A stretch of DNA of 64,000 nucleotides. Source: Mycolicibacterium gilvum. Its GTDB lineage: Bacteria; Actinomycetota; Actinomycetes; Mycobacteriales; Mycobacteriaceae. Below are positions 45,446-54,358 of the stretch, piece after piece; the stretch's first letter is position 1, and each line of letters opens with the position of its first letter. A program made the translations under genes and the position numbers. The notes below the pieces were generated by a model, which worked only from the letters and a program-made list of their open reading frames with translations, had not been told where the DNA came from and made no database searches. Location of the stretch: NCBI RefSeq assembly GCF_900454025.1, contig NZ_UGQM01000001.1, positions 5,890,001 through 5,954,000 of the forward strand. The letters are read 5' to 3'.

Positions 45446-46564
45446 GGCGGATTCAACTGGTCGTCGCAACACCTTGACTGTGGAGGTGTTCAGCAGTGGC
45501 GACGAAAGACTGGACCGCGAAGACCAGTGATGTGCCCGAGGGTGCTCGTCGGCAGTGGCGTGCGGATCGGGCGTTGCGACCGCCGATGCGTTCGCCCGGG
45601 CGGCCTGAGCCCTCGCGGGCGGTGCAGCGGCAGTTCTGGCGGCTGATCGCGACGGGCATCACCTCGGCCGAGGCGGCGCTGAAGGTGGGCGTGTCCGTGC
45701 CGGTCGGAGCCCGTTGGTTTCGCCACGCTGGCGGCATGCCACCGATCTCGCTTGCCGTGCCCACCGGCCGCTACCTGTCCTTCGAGGAGCGCGAAGAGAT
45801 CGCGCTTCTGCGCGCTAAGCAGGTCGGCGTTCGTGAGATCGCGCGCAGGATCGGCCGCGACCCGGCAACGATCTCCCGCGAATTGCGACGCAACGCGGCC
45901 ACGCGCAGCGGCAAGCAGGAGTACCGGGCGTTGGTGGCGCAGTGGAAAGCGCAGCAGACAGCGAAGCGACCGAAAACGGCGAAGCTCGCGACTAACGACA
46001 GGCTGCGCGAGTACGTCCAGGAGCGGCTCGGGCGACCGCGTGGAGCCCAGAGCAGATCTCGCACCGGCGGCACGATCGTCGAACGCAAGAGCCGCTCGAC
46101 CTTATTGGTGCACCTACCGCGACTGCAAGGCTATGGCGAGATACCGCCCGTCAAAAACGGTCCCGCGCTGGGCGGCTACGGCGCCGTCGCGATGAACGAC
46201 GCACTCATAGCGTCAATGACGAAGCTTCCCGAACAGCTCCGCAAGACACTCACCTGGGACCGCGGCAAAGAACTGTCCGGCCACGCCCAGTTCGCTCTCG
46301 CGACGGGCACGAAGGTGTTCTTCGCCGACCCCCACTCGCCCTGGCAACGGCCGACGAACGAGAACACCAATGGGCTACTGCGCCAGTACTTCCCGAAAGG
46401 CACCGACCTCTCACGGTGGTCCGCGGAAGACCTCGAAGCAGTCGCTCTCGCGCTAAACAACCGACCCCGCAAAAGCCTTGACTGGAAAACACCTGCCGAG
46501 GTGTTCGAGGAGCAGCTACGCTCCCTCCAATAACCCGGTGTTGCAAGGACCGGTTGAACCCAGG
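45446..46564 (+). mobile_element. IS30-family element in IS3 orfB
   Basis: Inverted ends: GGATTCAACTGGTC at 45449 and GGGTTCAACCGGTC (minus strand) at 46561, continuing as ...GCAACACC on both sides. CAA at 45443-45445 and 46565-46567 is a likely 3-bp target duplication. It holds one transposase frame, which is degenerate. Confidence 0.8.
45496..46533 (+). pseudogene. IS30 transposase with internal deletion
   Basis: 345 codons, shorter than the roughly 450 usual. The N-terminal HTH (YLSFEEREEIALLRAKQVGV, REIARRIGRDPATISREL) and the C-terminal core (LTWDRGKEL; DPHSPWQRPTNENTNGLLRQ) are intact. Between them, sequence for WSPEQISHR occurs in a different frame (about 46050-46076) and joins straight to GTIVERKSR, so about 110 residues including the first catalytic Asp region are lost. 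The frame is open only because the indels compensate. It should be inactive. Confidence 0.75.
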
Positions 46565-46645
46565 CAATTCCGGTCACGAAAGTTTGTTCATGCGCTGTCG
46601 CACCACGGGTTACACGGTTCAATGGGCCGCGTCGGCGCGTGCCTG
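46565..46645 (+). pseudogene. IS3 OrfB, part 2 of 3
   Basis: This short piece reads FRSRKFVHALSHHGLHGSMG then RVGAC, the expected OrfB sequence after the second Asp motif. It is bounded on the left by IS30 and on the right by the Tn554-like transposon. Confidence 0.85.
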
Positions 46646-46740
46646 TTGACCGGCTAATCGGGGACGGTACTGGCATGTAAACGACACGCCAGCAAGGAAA
46701 ATGCTTGACCGGTGGGGGCCGGCGGGGTTGCACTTGTCTC

Positions 46741-47823
46741 ATGACGATTCAGCATCAGCTGCGTCTGCAAGCAGGCACCGATGTCGCCTGGGTGTTGTCC
46801 GGTCCGGGTTGCGGGAAGTATGCGTTGGTCAACGAATACCTCAGGTATCTGGCCGACCGGAATTACTCTCCTCGCACGCTGCGGGCCTACGGCTATGACC
46901 TGTTGGCATTCTGCCGGTGGCTCGGCAGCGTCGACGTCGAGTTGAGTTCAGTGACCACCGAGACCGTGCTCGACTTCATGCGGCACTGCAGGCAGACTCC
47001 GATCGCGGGACGCCCCACCAACGTGGTGTCGATGACCGGCACGCGTCTCGACCGTTACTCGTCGACCACCATCAATCACCGGCTTGCCGCGTTGACGGGG
47101 CTGTTCACCTTCCGGGAGCTGCGTGACCCCGGACTGCGTACCCCAATCCCCAGCGGCCGCGAAGCGCGGCGGGTCAGCGCCGAGGAACGCAACGGCCTGC
47201 TCGGACATCTGGTGAGGCCGAAACGCCGATCGGCGCTGCGCCTGCGTGAACCGCGGCGGCTTCCGCGGGCTTTGAATCGCCGCGAGACCGCCGAGCTGTT
47301 ATCGAGCCTGCGAACCTGGCGTGACCGAGCGCTGGCCGGGCTGATGTTGTTGTCCGGGTTGAGATCCGGGGAACTGCTCACCCTCGACGTGACTGACGTC
47401 GATATCGGAGCCCGCTGGGTGAAGGTGATGGGCAAAGGCGCCAAGGAACGCCGCGTGCCCCTCGATGTGGAGGTCGCAGGGCTGATCCAAACGTATCTTC
47501 TCGTCGAGCGACCCGAATCGGACAGCAACCGCCTTTTCCTGGTCGCCAAAGGCCCCCACCGGGGTCAGCCGTTGACCGCGGCCGGACTGCGCACCATCTT
47601 CCGGTATCACCGGATCAAGTCCGGAGTGCTCGCCGGTCACCCGCATGCGTTACGTCATACCTTCGGCACCGCGATGGCCGAGGCCGGTGTGGATCTAGCG
47701 GTGATGCAGGCACTGCTCGGACACGCCCACATCGACACCACAGCCCGCTACATCCATCTGGCACCCACCCATGTCAAGGCGGAATACGATGCTGCCCGAA
47801 CACGATTACGCTCCCACACCTGA
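46741..47823 (+). CDS. Tn554 TnpA-like tyrosine recombinase
   Basis: About 360 residues from the ATG at 46741 (an in-frame ATG at 46705 is possible). The N-terminal SAM-like core-binding domain begins VNEYLRYLADRNYSPRTLRA. The catalytic domain shows Arg in SGLRSGELLTLD, Lys in GKGAKERRVPL, His-x-x-Arg in HALRHTFGTAM, and His...Tyr in LLGHAHIDTTARYIHL. It is the first of two recombinases that act together for integration and excision. Confidence 0.88.
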   Translation: MTIQHQLRLQAGTDVAWVLSGPGCGKYALVNEYLRYLADRNYSPRTLRAYGYDLLAFCRWLGSVDVELSSVTTETVLDFMRHCRQTPIAGRPTNVVSMTGTRLDRYSSTTINHRLAALTGLFTFRELRDPGLRTPIPSGREARRVSAEERNGLLGHLVRPKRRSALRLREPRRLPRALNRRETAELLSSLRTWRDRALAGLMLLSGLRSGELLTLDVTDVDIGARWVKVMGKGAKERRVPLDVEVAGLIQTYLLVERPESDSNRLFLVAKGPHRGQPLTAAGLRTIFRYHRIKSGVLAGHPHALRHTFGTAMAEAGVDLAVMQALLGHAHIDTTARYIHLAPTHVKAEYDAARTRLRSHT

Positions 47824-49702
47824 AACACCGGCGCAGATCTACGCCGCCTACCTGGTGCACCTACAACGCCGGGACCGCGGCAACACCGCCTACGCCCAGG
47901 CCGCCCGATCGTTCCTGCGGCGCTGGCCCCGAGTCCAGTCATGGGCCGACATCCCACTCGATGAGCAGCTGGCGGCGAACTGCTCGACACGCCCATTCGT
48001 CACCTTCTTGATGGTCAGCCGACGGTTGCAACCGGGCTACGACTACCTCGTTCACCGCAAGCTGTCGAGTCTGTGGCATGAGCTGACCGACAGTTGCCTG
48101 CAACCCGACCTCGATCAGTTCATCAGCGCAGCACTGGAACTGGGTTTCACCGAACGGGTCGCCTCGGCCATCGGCTCGCAGATCATCGCCCGGCTGCTGA
48201 TCCAGACCGGCCGCCCCTTGACCGGCCTGCGGGAAAGCGACCTGCAGGAGTTGCTGCACGCCTGCCATGTTCGCCAAGAACGTACCGGACGCGGCGCCAA
48301 GCACTATCGCAGCACCACCCACAGTGCCCGCCAGATTCTGTTCCACCTCGGCATTCTTGATACACAGGCACGGCCGGCGGTCACTGCGTTGACCCTCGAG
48401 CAGCGGATGGTCGACGTTCCTGTCGCGCTGCGACCGGCGTTCGTGGCCTACCTGAACCGCAAATACGCCACCTGCGTGCCCAAAACGGTCAGTTCCCTGG
48501 CCACCCGATTGGCCCATTTCGGCCGGTACCTCGCCGCCGCCGACCCCAGCTTGACCTCCCTGAACCAACTGGACCGCCGCAGGCACATCGAACCGTTCAT
48601 CACCTCGCTGACCACAGCCACCAACAGCGTCACCGGTGAGCCGATCACCGTCGCAGACCGGATCAGACGCATCCACGCGGTGGGAAACTTCCTAGCCGAG
48701 ATCACCGAATGGGGATGGGACGACGCGCCACCGCGGCGCCTGATCTTCCGCACCGACCTGCCACGGCCACCCCGCTGCCTGCCCCGATACCTGCCCGTCG
48801 ACTCCGACCGCAAACTCACTGCCGCACTGGCAAAATCACCCTACCGACTGGCCGCTGACGCACTGCTGGTGCAGCGAGCATGCGGACTGCGCATCGGTGA
48901 ACTGCTCGACCTCGAACTCGACTGCATCCACGAGATCCCCGGCCAAGGATCCTGGCTCAAAGTTCCCCTCGGCAAGCTCAACTCCGAACGCATGATCCCC
49001 GTCGACGACGAGGTCCTCACCCTCGTGGACCGGATCACCACAACCCGCTCATCGGGCCGACCGATGATCCACCCCCGCACCGGAGCCCCAGCCGACTTCC
49101 TGTTCACCCACCACGGAAAACGACTCTCCCAGAACGCAGTACGTGAAGAATTGAACCGGGCAGCACAGGCCGCCAGCCTGGGACACATCACACCGCACCA
49201 ACTGCGACACACCTACGCCACCGCGCTGATCAACGCCGGAGTCTCCCTGCAAGCACTCATGGCATTACTCGGCCACGTCTCCACCCAGATGAGCCTGCGC
49301 TACGCCCACCTCTTCGACCACACCGTACGCACCGAATACGAACGCGCCCTGGATCTGGCGAAGAGCCATATCGGAGCGCTGCCGAAAACCGCAGTCGGGC
49401 TGCCCATCACCGACATCACCGGCACCGGATGGAAGGACACACCGGCCATCAAATCCCGCCTCGCCGGCGGATACTGCCTACGCGCACCCGCGCAAGGATC
49501 CTGCCCCTACGCCAACATCTGCGAACACTGCCCAAGCTTTCACACCGACTCCACCCACCTGGCCGTCCTCGCCGCCCAACGCATCGACGCCCAAGATCTG
49601 GCAGCAGACGCAGAAAAACGAGGATGGATCGACGAAGCAGAGCGCCACCACAACCTCGTCTCCCGACTCGACGCACTCATCACCGGATCGGCATCCGCAT
49701 GA
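47789..49702 (+). CDS. Tn554 TnpB-like tyrosine recombinase
   Basis: About 637 residues; the ATG at 47789 lies inside the end of the first recombinase gene (35-bp overlap). The long N-terminal region (about 350 residues) is followed by a catalytic domain: Arg in RACGLRIGELLDL, Lys in PLGKLNSERMIPV, HxxR in HQLRHTYATAL, and His...Tyr in LLGHVSTQMSLRYAHL. The C-terminal tail has a Cys/His cluster (GSCPYANICEHCPSFHT) that may bind zinc, as in TnpB of Tn554. Confidence 0.88.
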   Translation: MLPEHDYAPTPETPAQIYAAYLVHLQRRDRGNTAYAQAARSFLRRWPRVQSWADIPLDEQLAANCSTRPFVTFLMVSRRLQPGYDYLVHRKLSSLWHELTDSCLQPDLDQFISAALELGFTERVASAIGSQIIARLLIQTGRPLTGLRESDLQELLHACHVRQERTGRGAKHYRSTTHSARQILFHLGILDTQARPAVTALTLEQRMVDVPVALRPAFVAYLNRKYATCVPKTVSSLATRLAHFGRYLAAADPSLTSLNQLDRRRHIEPFITSLTTATNSVTGEPITVADRIRRIHAVGNFLAEITEWGWDDAPPRRLIFRTDLPRPPRCLPRYLPVDSDRKLTAALAKSPYRLAADALLVQRACGLRIGELLDLELDCIHEIPGQGSWLKVPLGKLNSERMIPVDDEVLTLVDRITTTRSSGRPMIHPRTGAPADFLFTHHGKRLSQNAVREELNRAAQAASLGHITPHQLRHTYATALINAGVSLQALMALLGHVSTQMSLRYAHLFDHTVRTEYERALDLAKSHIGALPKTAVGLPITDITGTGWKDTPAIKSRLAGGYCLRAPAQGSCPYANICEHCPSFHTDSTHLAVLAAQRIDAQDLAADAEKRGWIDEAERHHNLVSRLDALITGSASA

Positions 49703-49998
49703 ATGAACCCGCCCTGCTCCGAGTCGAGCGCGTCTGCGCCGAACTCGCCACCTCAGGCCAACCCATCACCTTCACCACCGTGGCCGAACACGCCCAGATC
49801 AGCCGCGCGACGCTCTACCGCGACCACCAGCTCCGCGCCATCGTCGACGAACACCGCACCCGACAAACCGACGCCCGCACCCTGACCGGCCTGGCCACCG
49901 AAGTCGCACACCTGCGCACCGCCGTCGAAGCACTCGCCGCAGGAGTCAAACGCCACGAAGAACAAATCCGCAAGCTCACCAAACCACCCCGACGATGA
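49699..49998 (+). CDS. Tn554 TnpC-like accessory protein (DUF6262-like)
   Basis: 99 residues, ATGA-coupled to the second recombinase gene. The HTH-like part is ITFTTVAEHAQISRATLYRD, followed by a coiled-coil C-terminus (VAHLRTAVEALAAGVKRHEE). TnpC of Tn554 is not itself a recombinase but influences efficiency and orientation, and the same accessory role is inferred here. Confidence 0.78.
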   Translation: MNEPALLRVERVCAELATSGQPITFTTVAEHAQISRATLYRDHQLRAIVDEHRTRQTDARTLTGLATEVAHLRTAVEALAAGVKRHEEQIRKLTKPPRR

Positions 49999-50047
49999 AC
50001 CATTCCGCCCAACACCGCGAGTCCATGAGCCCGGATTAGCCGGTCAA

Positions 50048-50260
50048 TGCGGGGACAACGCCGCCATGGAGTCGTTCTTCGCCCTCCTGCAACGTAACGT
50101 GCTCGACCGAAAACGATGGTCCACCCGAGCCGAACTACGCCTGGCCATCGTCACGTGGATCGAGCGGACCTACCACCGACGCCGCCGGCAACGCGCACTC
50201 GGGCGGCTCACCCCGATAGAGTTCGAACTGCTCCACACACCGGTCGCAACCGCGGCCTGA
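50048..50260 (+). pseudogene. IS3 OrfB, part 3 of 3
   Basis: The C-terminal 70 codons: CGDNAAMESFFALLQRNVLD with the catalytic Glu (MESFF), then AIVTWIERTYHRRRRQRALG and LTPIEFELL, ending 40 bp before the IS3 right end. It completes the integrase begun at 44852. Confidence 0.88.
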
Positions 50261-50301
50261 AATTCACACCCCGCGAGTCAACTGAAATCGGGGCAGTCCC
50301 G

Positions 50302-50505
50302 ATCGCCAACGGCGAGCTCAGCAGCCGACCTGACACTGACGAACTGGTCGCGACTGTGCTCGGCGCCATACTGTTCCGCATCACTATCCAGCAAAAGTAT
50401 GCCGATTCGGGCTACCTCGCCTGGCTTGTCGACGGCTCGCTCGCCGAACATTGGAGCCGACCGCCCCCCACACCATGTTCCTCGAGACACCCAACACCCC
50501 CATGA
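50302..50505 (+). pseudogene. TetR-like regulator C-terminal remnant
   Basis: Directly after the IS3 right end the plus frame reads IANGELSSRPDTDELVATVL, then GAILFRITIQQKYADSGYLA and WLVDGSLAEH, and stops at 50505. This matches the last helices of TetR-type regulators (the GELR.D.D...L..VLGA.L.R pattern). The DNA-binding half is gone, replaced by IS3. It may be the former regulator of the catabolic genes downstream. Confidence 0.55.
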
Positions 50506-50716
50506 TCGCCTTTCCGCGACCCCCCGTCAGGCCGGGCGGGATCATGCTTGGACGCGGCATGGGCGAATGCAGCCGCGCTGCCGCCACCACCACCTCGGCC
50601 CAGGCCAGCGTAGGACCCGTACAATCCGCAAATGCAACAACTGTTTATCGATTTTGCACGCTCCTGAACCCGAACGCGGTGGCGAGCATCATCGCTGTAG
50701 TCGTCAGAAGGACCAC

Positions 50717-51565
50717 ATGTCGTTTTCTGGAAAGACCATGTTCATCTCCGGCGCTAGTCGGGGCATCGGTCTGGCGATCGCCAAGAAGATCGCAGCCGAC
50801 GGAGCCAACGTCGCCCTGGTCGCCAAGACCGCCGAGCCGCACCCGAAGCTAGAGGGCACCGTCTATACCGCCGCCAAGGAGATCGAGGCCGCAGGCGGGC
50901 AGGCGCTCCCGATCGTCGGCGACATCCGCGACGGCGAATCCGTCGCGGAGGCCGTGGCCAAGGCTGCCGACCAATTCGGCGCCATCGACATCTGCGTGAA
51001 CAACGCTTCGGCGATCAATCTTGGCTCCATCGAAGACGTGCCGTTGAAGCGATTCGACCTGATGAACGGCATTCAGGTCCGCGGTACCTACGCCGTGTCG
51101 CAGGCCTGCATCCCGCATATGAAGGGCCGCGACAACCCCCACATCCTCACGCTGTCACCGCCGATCCGCCTGGAACCCGAATGGCTCAAGCCGACGGCCT
51201 ACATGATGGCCAAGTTCGGGATGACGTTGTGCGCGTTGGGTATCGCCGAGGAACTTCGCGATGACGGGATCGCGTCGAACACGCTCTGGCCCCGCACCTT
51301 GGTGGCAACCGCGGCGGTGCAGAACCTGCTTGGCGGCGACGAGGCGATGGCGCGGGCTCGCAAGCCCGAGGTCTACGCGGATGCGGCCTACGCCGTGCTC
51401 GCCCAGCCGGCCAAGAGCTACACGGGCCGCAGCTTGCTGTGCGAGGACGTGTTACTCGAGGCCGGTGTCACCGACTTGTCTGTGTACGACTGCGTACCGG
51501 GCAGCGACTTGGGTCTCGACTTGTGGGTCGACTCACCAAATCCGCCCGGTTACACATCGCACTGA
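50717..51565 (+). CDS. SDR oxidoreductase, HSDL2-like
   Basis: 282 residues from the ATG at 50717 with GAAGGA upstream. The Rossmann motif is SGASRGIGLAIAKK, the NNAS loop is CVNNASAINLG, and the catalytic segment is LTLSPPI...YMMAKFGM (Tyr-x3-Lys). It has the long loop and C-terminus of HSDL2-type peroxisomal/bacterial SDRs linked to fatty-acid or steroid metabolism. It heads the catabolic region on the plus strand; the sequence before it holds only the TetR remnant. Confidence 0.88.
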   Translation: MSFSGKTMFISGASRGIGLAIAKKIAADGANVALVAKTAEPHPKLEGTVYTAAKEIEAAGGQALPIVGDIRDGESVAEAVAKAADQFGAIDICVNNASAINLGSIEDVPLKRFDLMNGIQVRGTYAVSQACIPHMKGRDNPHILTLSPPIRLEPEWLKPTAYMMAKFGMTLCALGIAEELRDDGIASNTLWPRTLVATAAVQNLLGGDEAMARARKPEVYADAAYAVLAQPAKSYTGRSLLCEDVLLEAGVTDLSVYDCVPGSDLGLDLWVDSPNPPGYTSH

Positions 51566-51603
51566 AGGGGCAACCGGCCCCCGACGAACACGCTCTGCGG
51601 GGT

Positions 51604-51838
51604 GGCGTCCTCCAGATCAGTTGACCCCGTGGGTGCGGCTCTCCTCGTAGAGTAGGTTGCCTGAATCGGGGATGTCGGCGCGGTCCAGCTTCGCGGCGGC
51701 CCGCGAGAGGGCCGCATCTGTTTCTCACGCCGCGCGAAGTTCTCCGCGCTGGAGCGGCAGGTCATGCGCTTCCGCCGTGAGGTACAGCAGCAAGCCCTCC
51801 GCCGACGAGGCGGTCGGCAACACAGTGAGGGGGACCCG
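51604..51838 (-). pseudogene. SAM-dependent methyltransferase, C-terminal remnant
   Basis: Next to the IS3b right end the minus strand reads VPLTVLPTASSAEGLLLYLT then AEAHDL, the conserved PTxWxAEGLLxYLxxEAQD block of the mycobacterial TIGR00027-type O-methyltransferase family. After a frameshift near 51720 it reads ADIPDSGNLLYEESRTHGVN and stops. The partner piece lies at 54441-54570 beyond IS3b. The gene is dead. Confidence 0.6.
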
Positions 51839-51881
51839 TTTGGTGGTCCAGTTGATCTGTCCCGTCCGTTTCGAGCCGTGG

Positions 51882-52094
51882 TTATGCGAGTTGAGGGATC
51901 GAATGGGTGGACGTCCAGAGCGTTTCGAACTCTGTGGGGCTGATGTTACCGAGGTAGCTGTGGCGGCGTTCGACGTTGTAGAAGTTGTCGATGTAATCGG
52001 CCATGGCGGCGGCCAACTCGATGGTGGTGGCCCATTTGCGGGTGTTGAGCAACTCGACTTGCATCCGCGCCCAGAACGACTCCATCGCGGCGTT
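51882..52094 (-). pseudogene. IS3b OrfB, C-terminal part
   Basis: This reads NAAMESFWARMQVELLNTRK, then MADYIDNFYNVERRHSYLGN and ISPTEFETLW, the final catalytic-Glu block and tail of an IS3 integrase. Its upstream continuation is at 53411-53953 on the far side of IS110. Confidence 0.85.
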
Positions 52095-52110
52095 GATGCT
52101 CCTATATCCG

Positions 52111-53190
52111 TCAAGCGGCGGATTCCACGGTCTGCGGATTGATACGCAGAGGGCGCATAAGGGACCATATTTCGCGGGCGAGGAGTCGTTTGAGGCAGCG
52201 GATGATCTCGGCTTTGGTCTTGCCTTCGGCGGTGCGGCGAGCTACGTAGGACTTGGTCGGTTCGTGATGCTGCATTCGCACGATGACGGTGCGGTAGAGC
52301 GCAGCGTTGGCCTGGCGGTGACCGCCACGGTTGAGCCGGTGGCGGGTCGTCATCCCTGAGGACGCCGGGATGGGTGCCACGCCGCAGAGCCGAGCCCAGG
52401 CCGGCTCTGAGCGGACTCGCTCGGGGTTGTCGCCGGCGACGATGAGCATTTCGGCGGCGGTGTCGGCGCCGACGCCGAAGGCAGCGCAGAGCTGCGGTGC
52501 GAGGGTTGTGGTGAGTTCGGCGAGCATTTTTTCGTGGGCGGTGATTTCGTCGTTGAGTTGTTCCCAGCGCCGCGCGATGGAACGCAGTGTGTGTTTGGTC
52601 GCCGCCTCCACTGTGGTCATCGAGCCGGGCCGTAGTCCTGCGCAGCGGTGGATCAGTGCCATCTTCGACAGGGGTTGCAATTGCTCACGCAGGGTCGCTG
52701 GGGCATTGACCAGGACTGCCTTGAGCGAGATTATTGCCGAGGTACGCGCTTTTACGGCAACGTCTTTGGCCACTTTGATGGTCCGGATCATTTCCACCAG
52801 CCCGTCGGCGGTTTTCGGTACGGCGTCGGCGTGGCCGGCCAGCACGGCGCGGGCTGCGTTCTCGGCGTCGAGGAAATCGGACTTGCCTCGTAACCGGCGG
52901 TCGCGGCGGTCGGTGCGCATCACTTCCACGACACCGATATCACGGCGGCGGACCGCGGCGGTCAATCCGGCGCCGTAGGACCCGGTTCCCTCGATGGCGA
53001 AGGTCAGGAGATGACCGTGGGTCATCGACCAGTCGATCAACTGGCCGTACCCGGCGGTGTCTGCGGTGAACTTCTCCTTGCCCAGGACGCCGCCGAAGTC
53101 GTCGAGGGCGACCGCGACGTGGATGTGTTTGTGGGTGTCGACGCCGATCACGACTCGACCGCGGCGCTGGTTGTGGTTCATGCTTGTCAT
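52111..53190 (-). CDS. IS110-family DEDD transposase
   Basis: 359 residues. The RuvC-like N-terminal domain has Asp18 (GVDTHKHIHV), Glu67 (FAIEGTGSYG), Asp105 and Asp108 (GKSDFLDAENAARAV). The C-terminal Tnp20 domain includes ARLCGVAPIPASSGMTTRHR with the conserved serine loop. Recombination by this family is guided by a bridge RNA transcribed from the element's non-coding end. The frame is intact. Confidence 0.92.
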   Translation of the reverse strand: MTSMNHNQRRGRVVIGVDTHKHIHVAVALDDFGGVLGKEKFTADTAGYGQLIDWSMTHGHLLTFAIEGTGSYGAGLTAAVRRRDIGVVEVMRTDRRDRRLRGKSDFLDAENAARAVLAGHADAVPKTADGLVEMIRTIKVAKDVAVKARTSAIISLKAVLVNAPATLREQLQPLSKMALIHRCAGLRPGSMTTVEAATKHTLRSIARRWEQLNDEITAHEKMLAELTTTLAPQLCAAFGVGADTAAEMLIVAGDNPERVRSEPAWARLCGVAPIPASSGMTTRHRLNRGGHRQANAALYRTVIVRMQHHEPTKSYVARRTAEGKTKAEIIRCLKRLLAREIWSLMRPLRINPQTVESAA

Positions 53191-53408
53191 TGCGACCTTC
53201 CAACGTGGGTTGTGACGCTGGCCGGTCGGGTGGACGGGACTGTGATGGGACCTGGTGAGGTCAGGCTCCTATGAGGTCACTGCCCGCCCGGCCAGCACCA
53301 TGTGGTGCGGCCGCCTGATGGACGACAGATCAACAGCCAGGACACCCAAACCTCGGGGTCAGTCGAAAGCAAGAGTCAGGCCACCAGGCAGCCACCATCA
53401 TTCTCACA
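53191..53408 (-). ncRNA. Candidate IS110 bridge-RNA region
   Basis: This 218-bp non-coding stretch lies between the element's outer end and the transposase start, the place and size where bridge RNAs are encoded in IS110-group elements such as IS621. It contains GC-rich segments able to pair, but I did not fold it and cannot point to the target- and donor-binding loops. Confidence 0.45.
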
Positions 53409-53410
53409 AT

Positions 53411-53953
53411 CGAAGCAGTCGCCGACGGTCCCGAACGAGCCCAGCAGGCCCCATCGGCGCATATCTCCCCGAAGCTCCAAGACGTGAACTGCGTGCCGTG
53501 ATCGGCGTGCAGAATCGTTGACCCACTGCGGGTTCTGTTGCCGACGGCCATGTTCACCGCGTTGTTGACCAGGGCGGTGTCGGCGGTGGTCGAGAAGGTG
53601 CGAGCCACGATCATGCGCGAGAAGCAGTCCAGGATCGCACAGCAGCACACCTTGCCATCACGTGCTGGGTGTTCGGAGATGTCGGTGCACCACAGTTGGT
53701 TGGGCATCGTGGCGGTGAAGCGCCGGTTCACCAGGTCAGCGGGGGTGTCGAGGCCGCTCAGGTTGGGTTTTCGCCGCCCTGGGCGCGGCAGCCCGTACAG
53801 CCCGTACTCGGCCATGATCGAGATGACCAGTTTGTGGTTGACATTCGTCTCGTAGTCGGCCAGTAGCGCGGCGCGGACCCGTCGGCGTCCGTAGGTGCCG
53901 CGAGAACGTTGGTGGATCTCGGTGATCGTGTCGGCCACGATCAGCCGGCGCAC
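53411..53953 (-). pseudogene. IS3b OrfB, N-terminal part with frameshift
   Basis: This reads MRRLIVADTITEIHQRSRGT, then LWCTDISEHPARDGKVCCCA (first Asp) and ILHADHGTQFTSWSF (second Asp). Near 53490, at a GGGG run, the frame must shift to give GLLGSFGTVGDCFD. IS110 then interrupts. With the C-terminal part at 51882-52094 it makes up a nearly complete integrase. Confidence 0.82.
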
Positions 53954-54358
53954 CTCACGGTCCGGAACAGGGCGTGTCGGTGATACTGCAACAGCGAACG
54001 CGCTAATCTCGTTATCCGGCAGGCGGATCGGGCTGAATGTCCTCGCCCGATCAGCCCTTCAGCGATCGCGCGTCGGCGTTTTGGCGGCACCACCGCCTGC
54101 TCGTCGAACAACGCGCAGGCATCGCGGGTCAAGGCCAGCTCGGCCTCGATCTGTGCAATGCGATTGTGCGCGGAACAGGCCCGTCGGCCTCCACGCTCGG
54201 GGTGCCCTCGATGACTCCGGCATCAATGAAAGCCTGACGTTTCCACGGAACAGGGCCCGGCAGATCCCGGTCTCGGCAGCCAAAGCGGCCACCGGTTCAC
54301 CCGTTCGCAGCCGCGCAGCGATTTGCCGGCGCACCGAAGACGAATACTGACGGGGCAT
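53941..54358 (-). pseudogene. IS3b OrfA, frameshifted
   Basis: From the ATG at 54358, MPRQYSSSVRRQIAARLRTG then PVAALAAETGIC is a typical OrfA HTH. After about residue 35 the frame breaks (FRGNVRLSL), and the remaining OrfA/OrfB-junction sequence (TRDACALFDEQAVVPPKRRR) continues in another frame down to 53941. Confidence 0.75.

Larger units (their letters stand above)
46646..50047 (+). mobile_element. Tn554-like transposon without cargo
   Basis: A 3.4-kb element ending in the inverted repeat TTGACCGGCTAATC (46646-46659; complement at 50034-50047), with three overlapping genes: tyrosine recombinases of 360 and 637 aa and a 99-aa protein. Sizes and order match Tn554 TnpA/TnpB/TnpC (361, 630 and 125 aa). 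The target was the TGC codon between GRVGA and GDNAA in IS3 orfB. No resistance or other passenger gene is present. Confidence 0.85.
44505..50300 (+). mobile_element. IS3-family element carrying two nested elements
   Basis: The left end begins GGGACTGCCCC (44505) and the right end is its imperfect inverse (...GGGCAGTCCC, to 50300); both continue with GTTGACTC-like sequence. It has orfA, and an orfB broken into three collinear pieces (44852-45445, 46565-46645, 50048-50260) by an IS30 element and a Tn554-like transposon. Joining the pieces gives a full integrase core. No flanking target duplication was found. Confidence 0.85.
52095..53410 (-). mobile_element. IS110-family element in IS3b orfB
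   Basis: The boundaries are inferred from where IS3b orfB is interrupted (after GDCFD at about 53410 and before NAAMESFW at about 52095). There are no terminal inverted repeats, as is normal for IS110. A single DEDD transposase gene has 218 bp of non-coding DNA upstream of it and only about 15 bp downstream. Confidence 0.82.
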
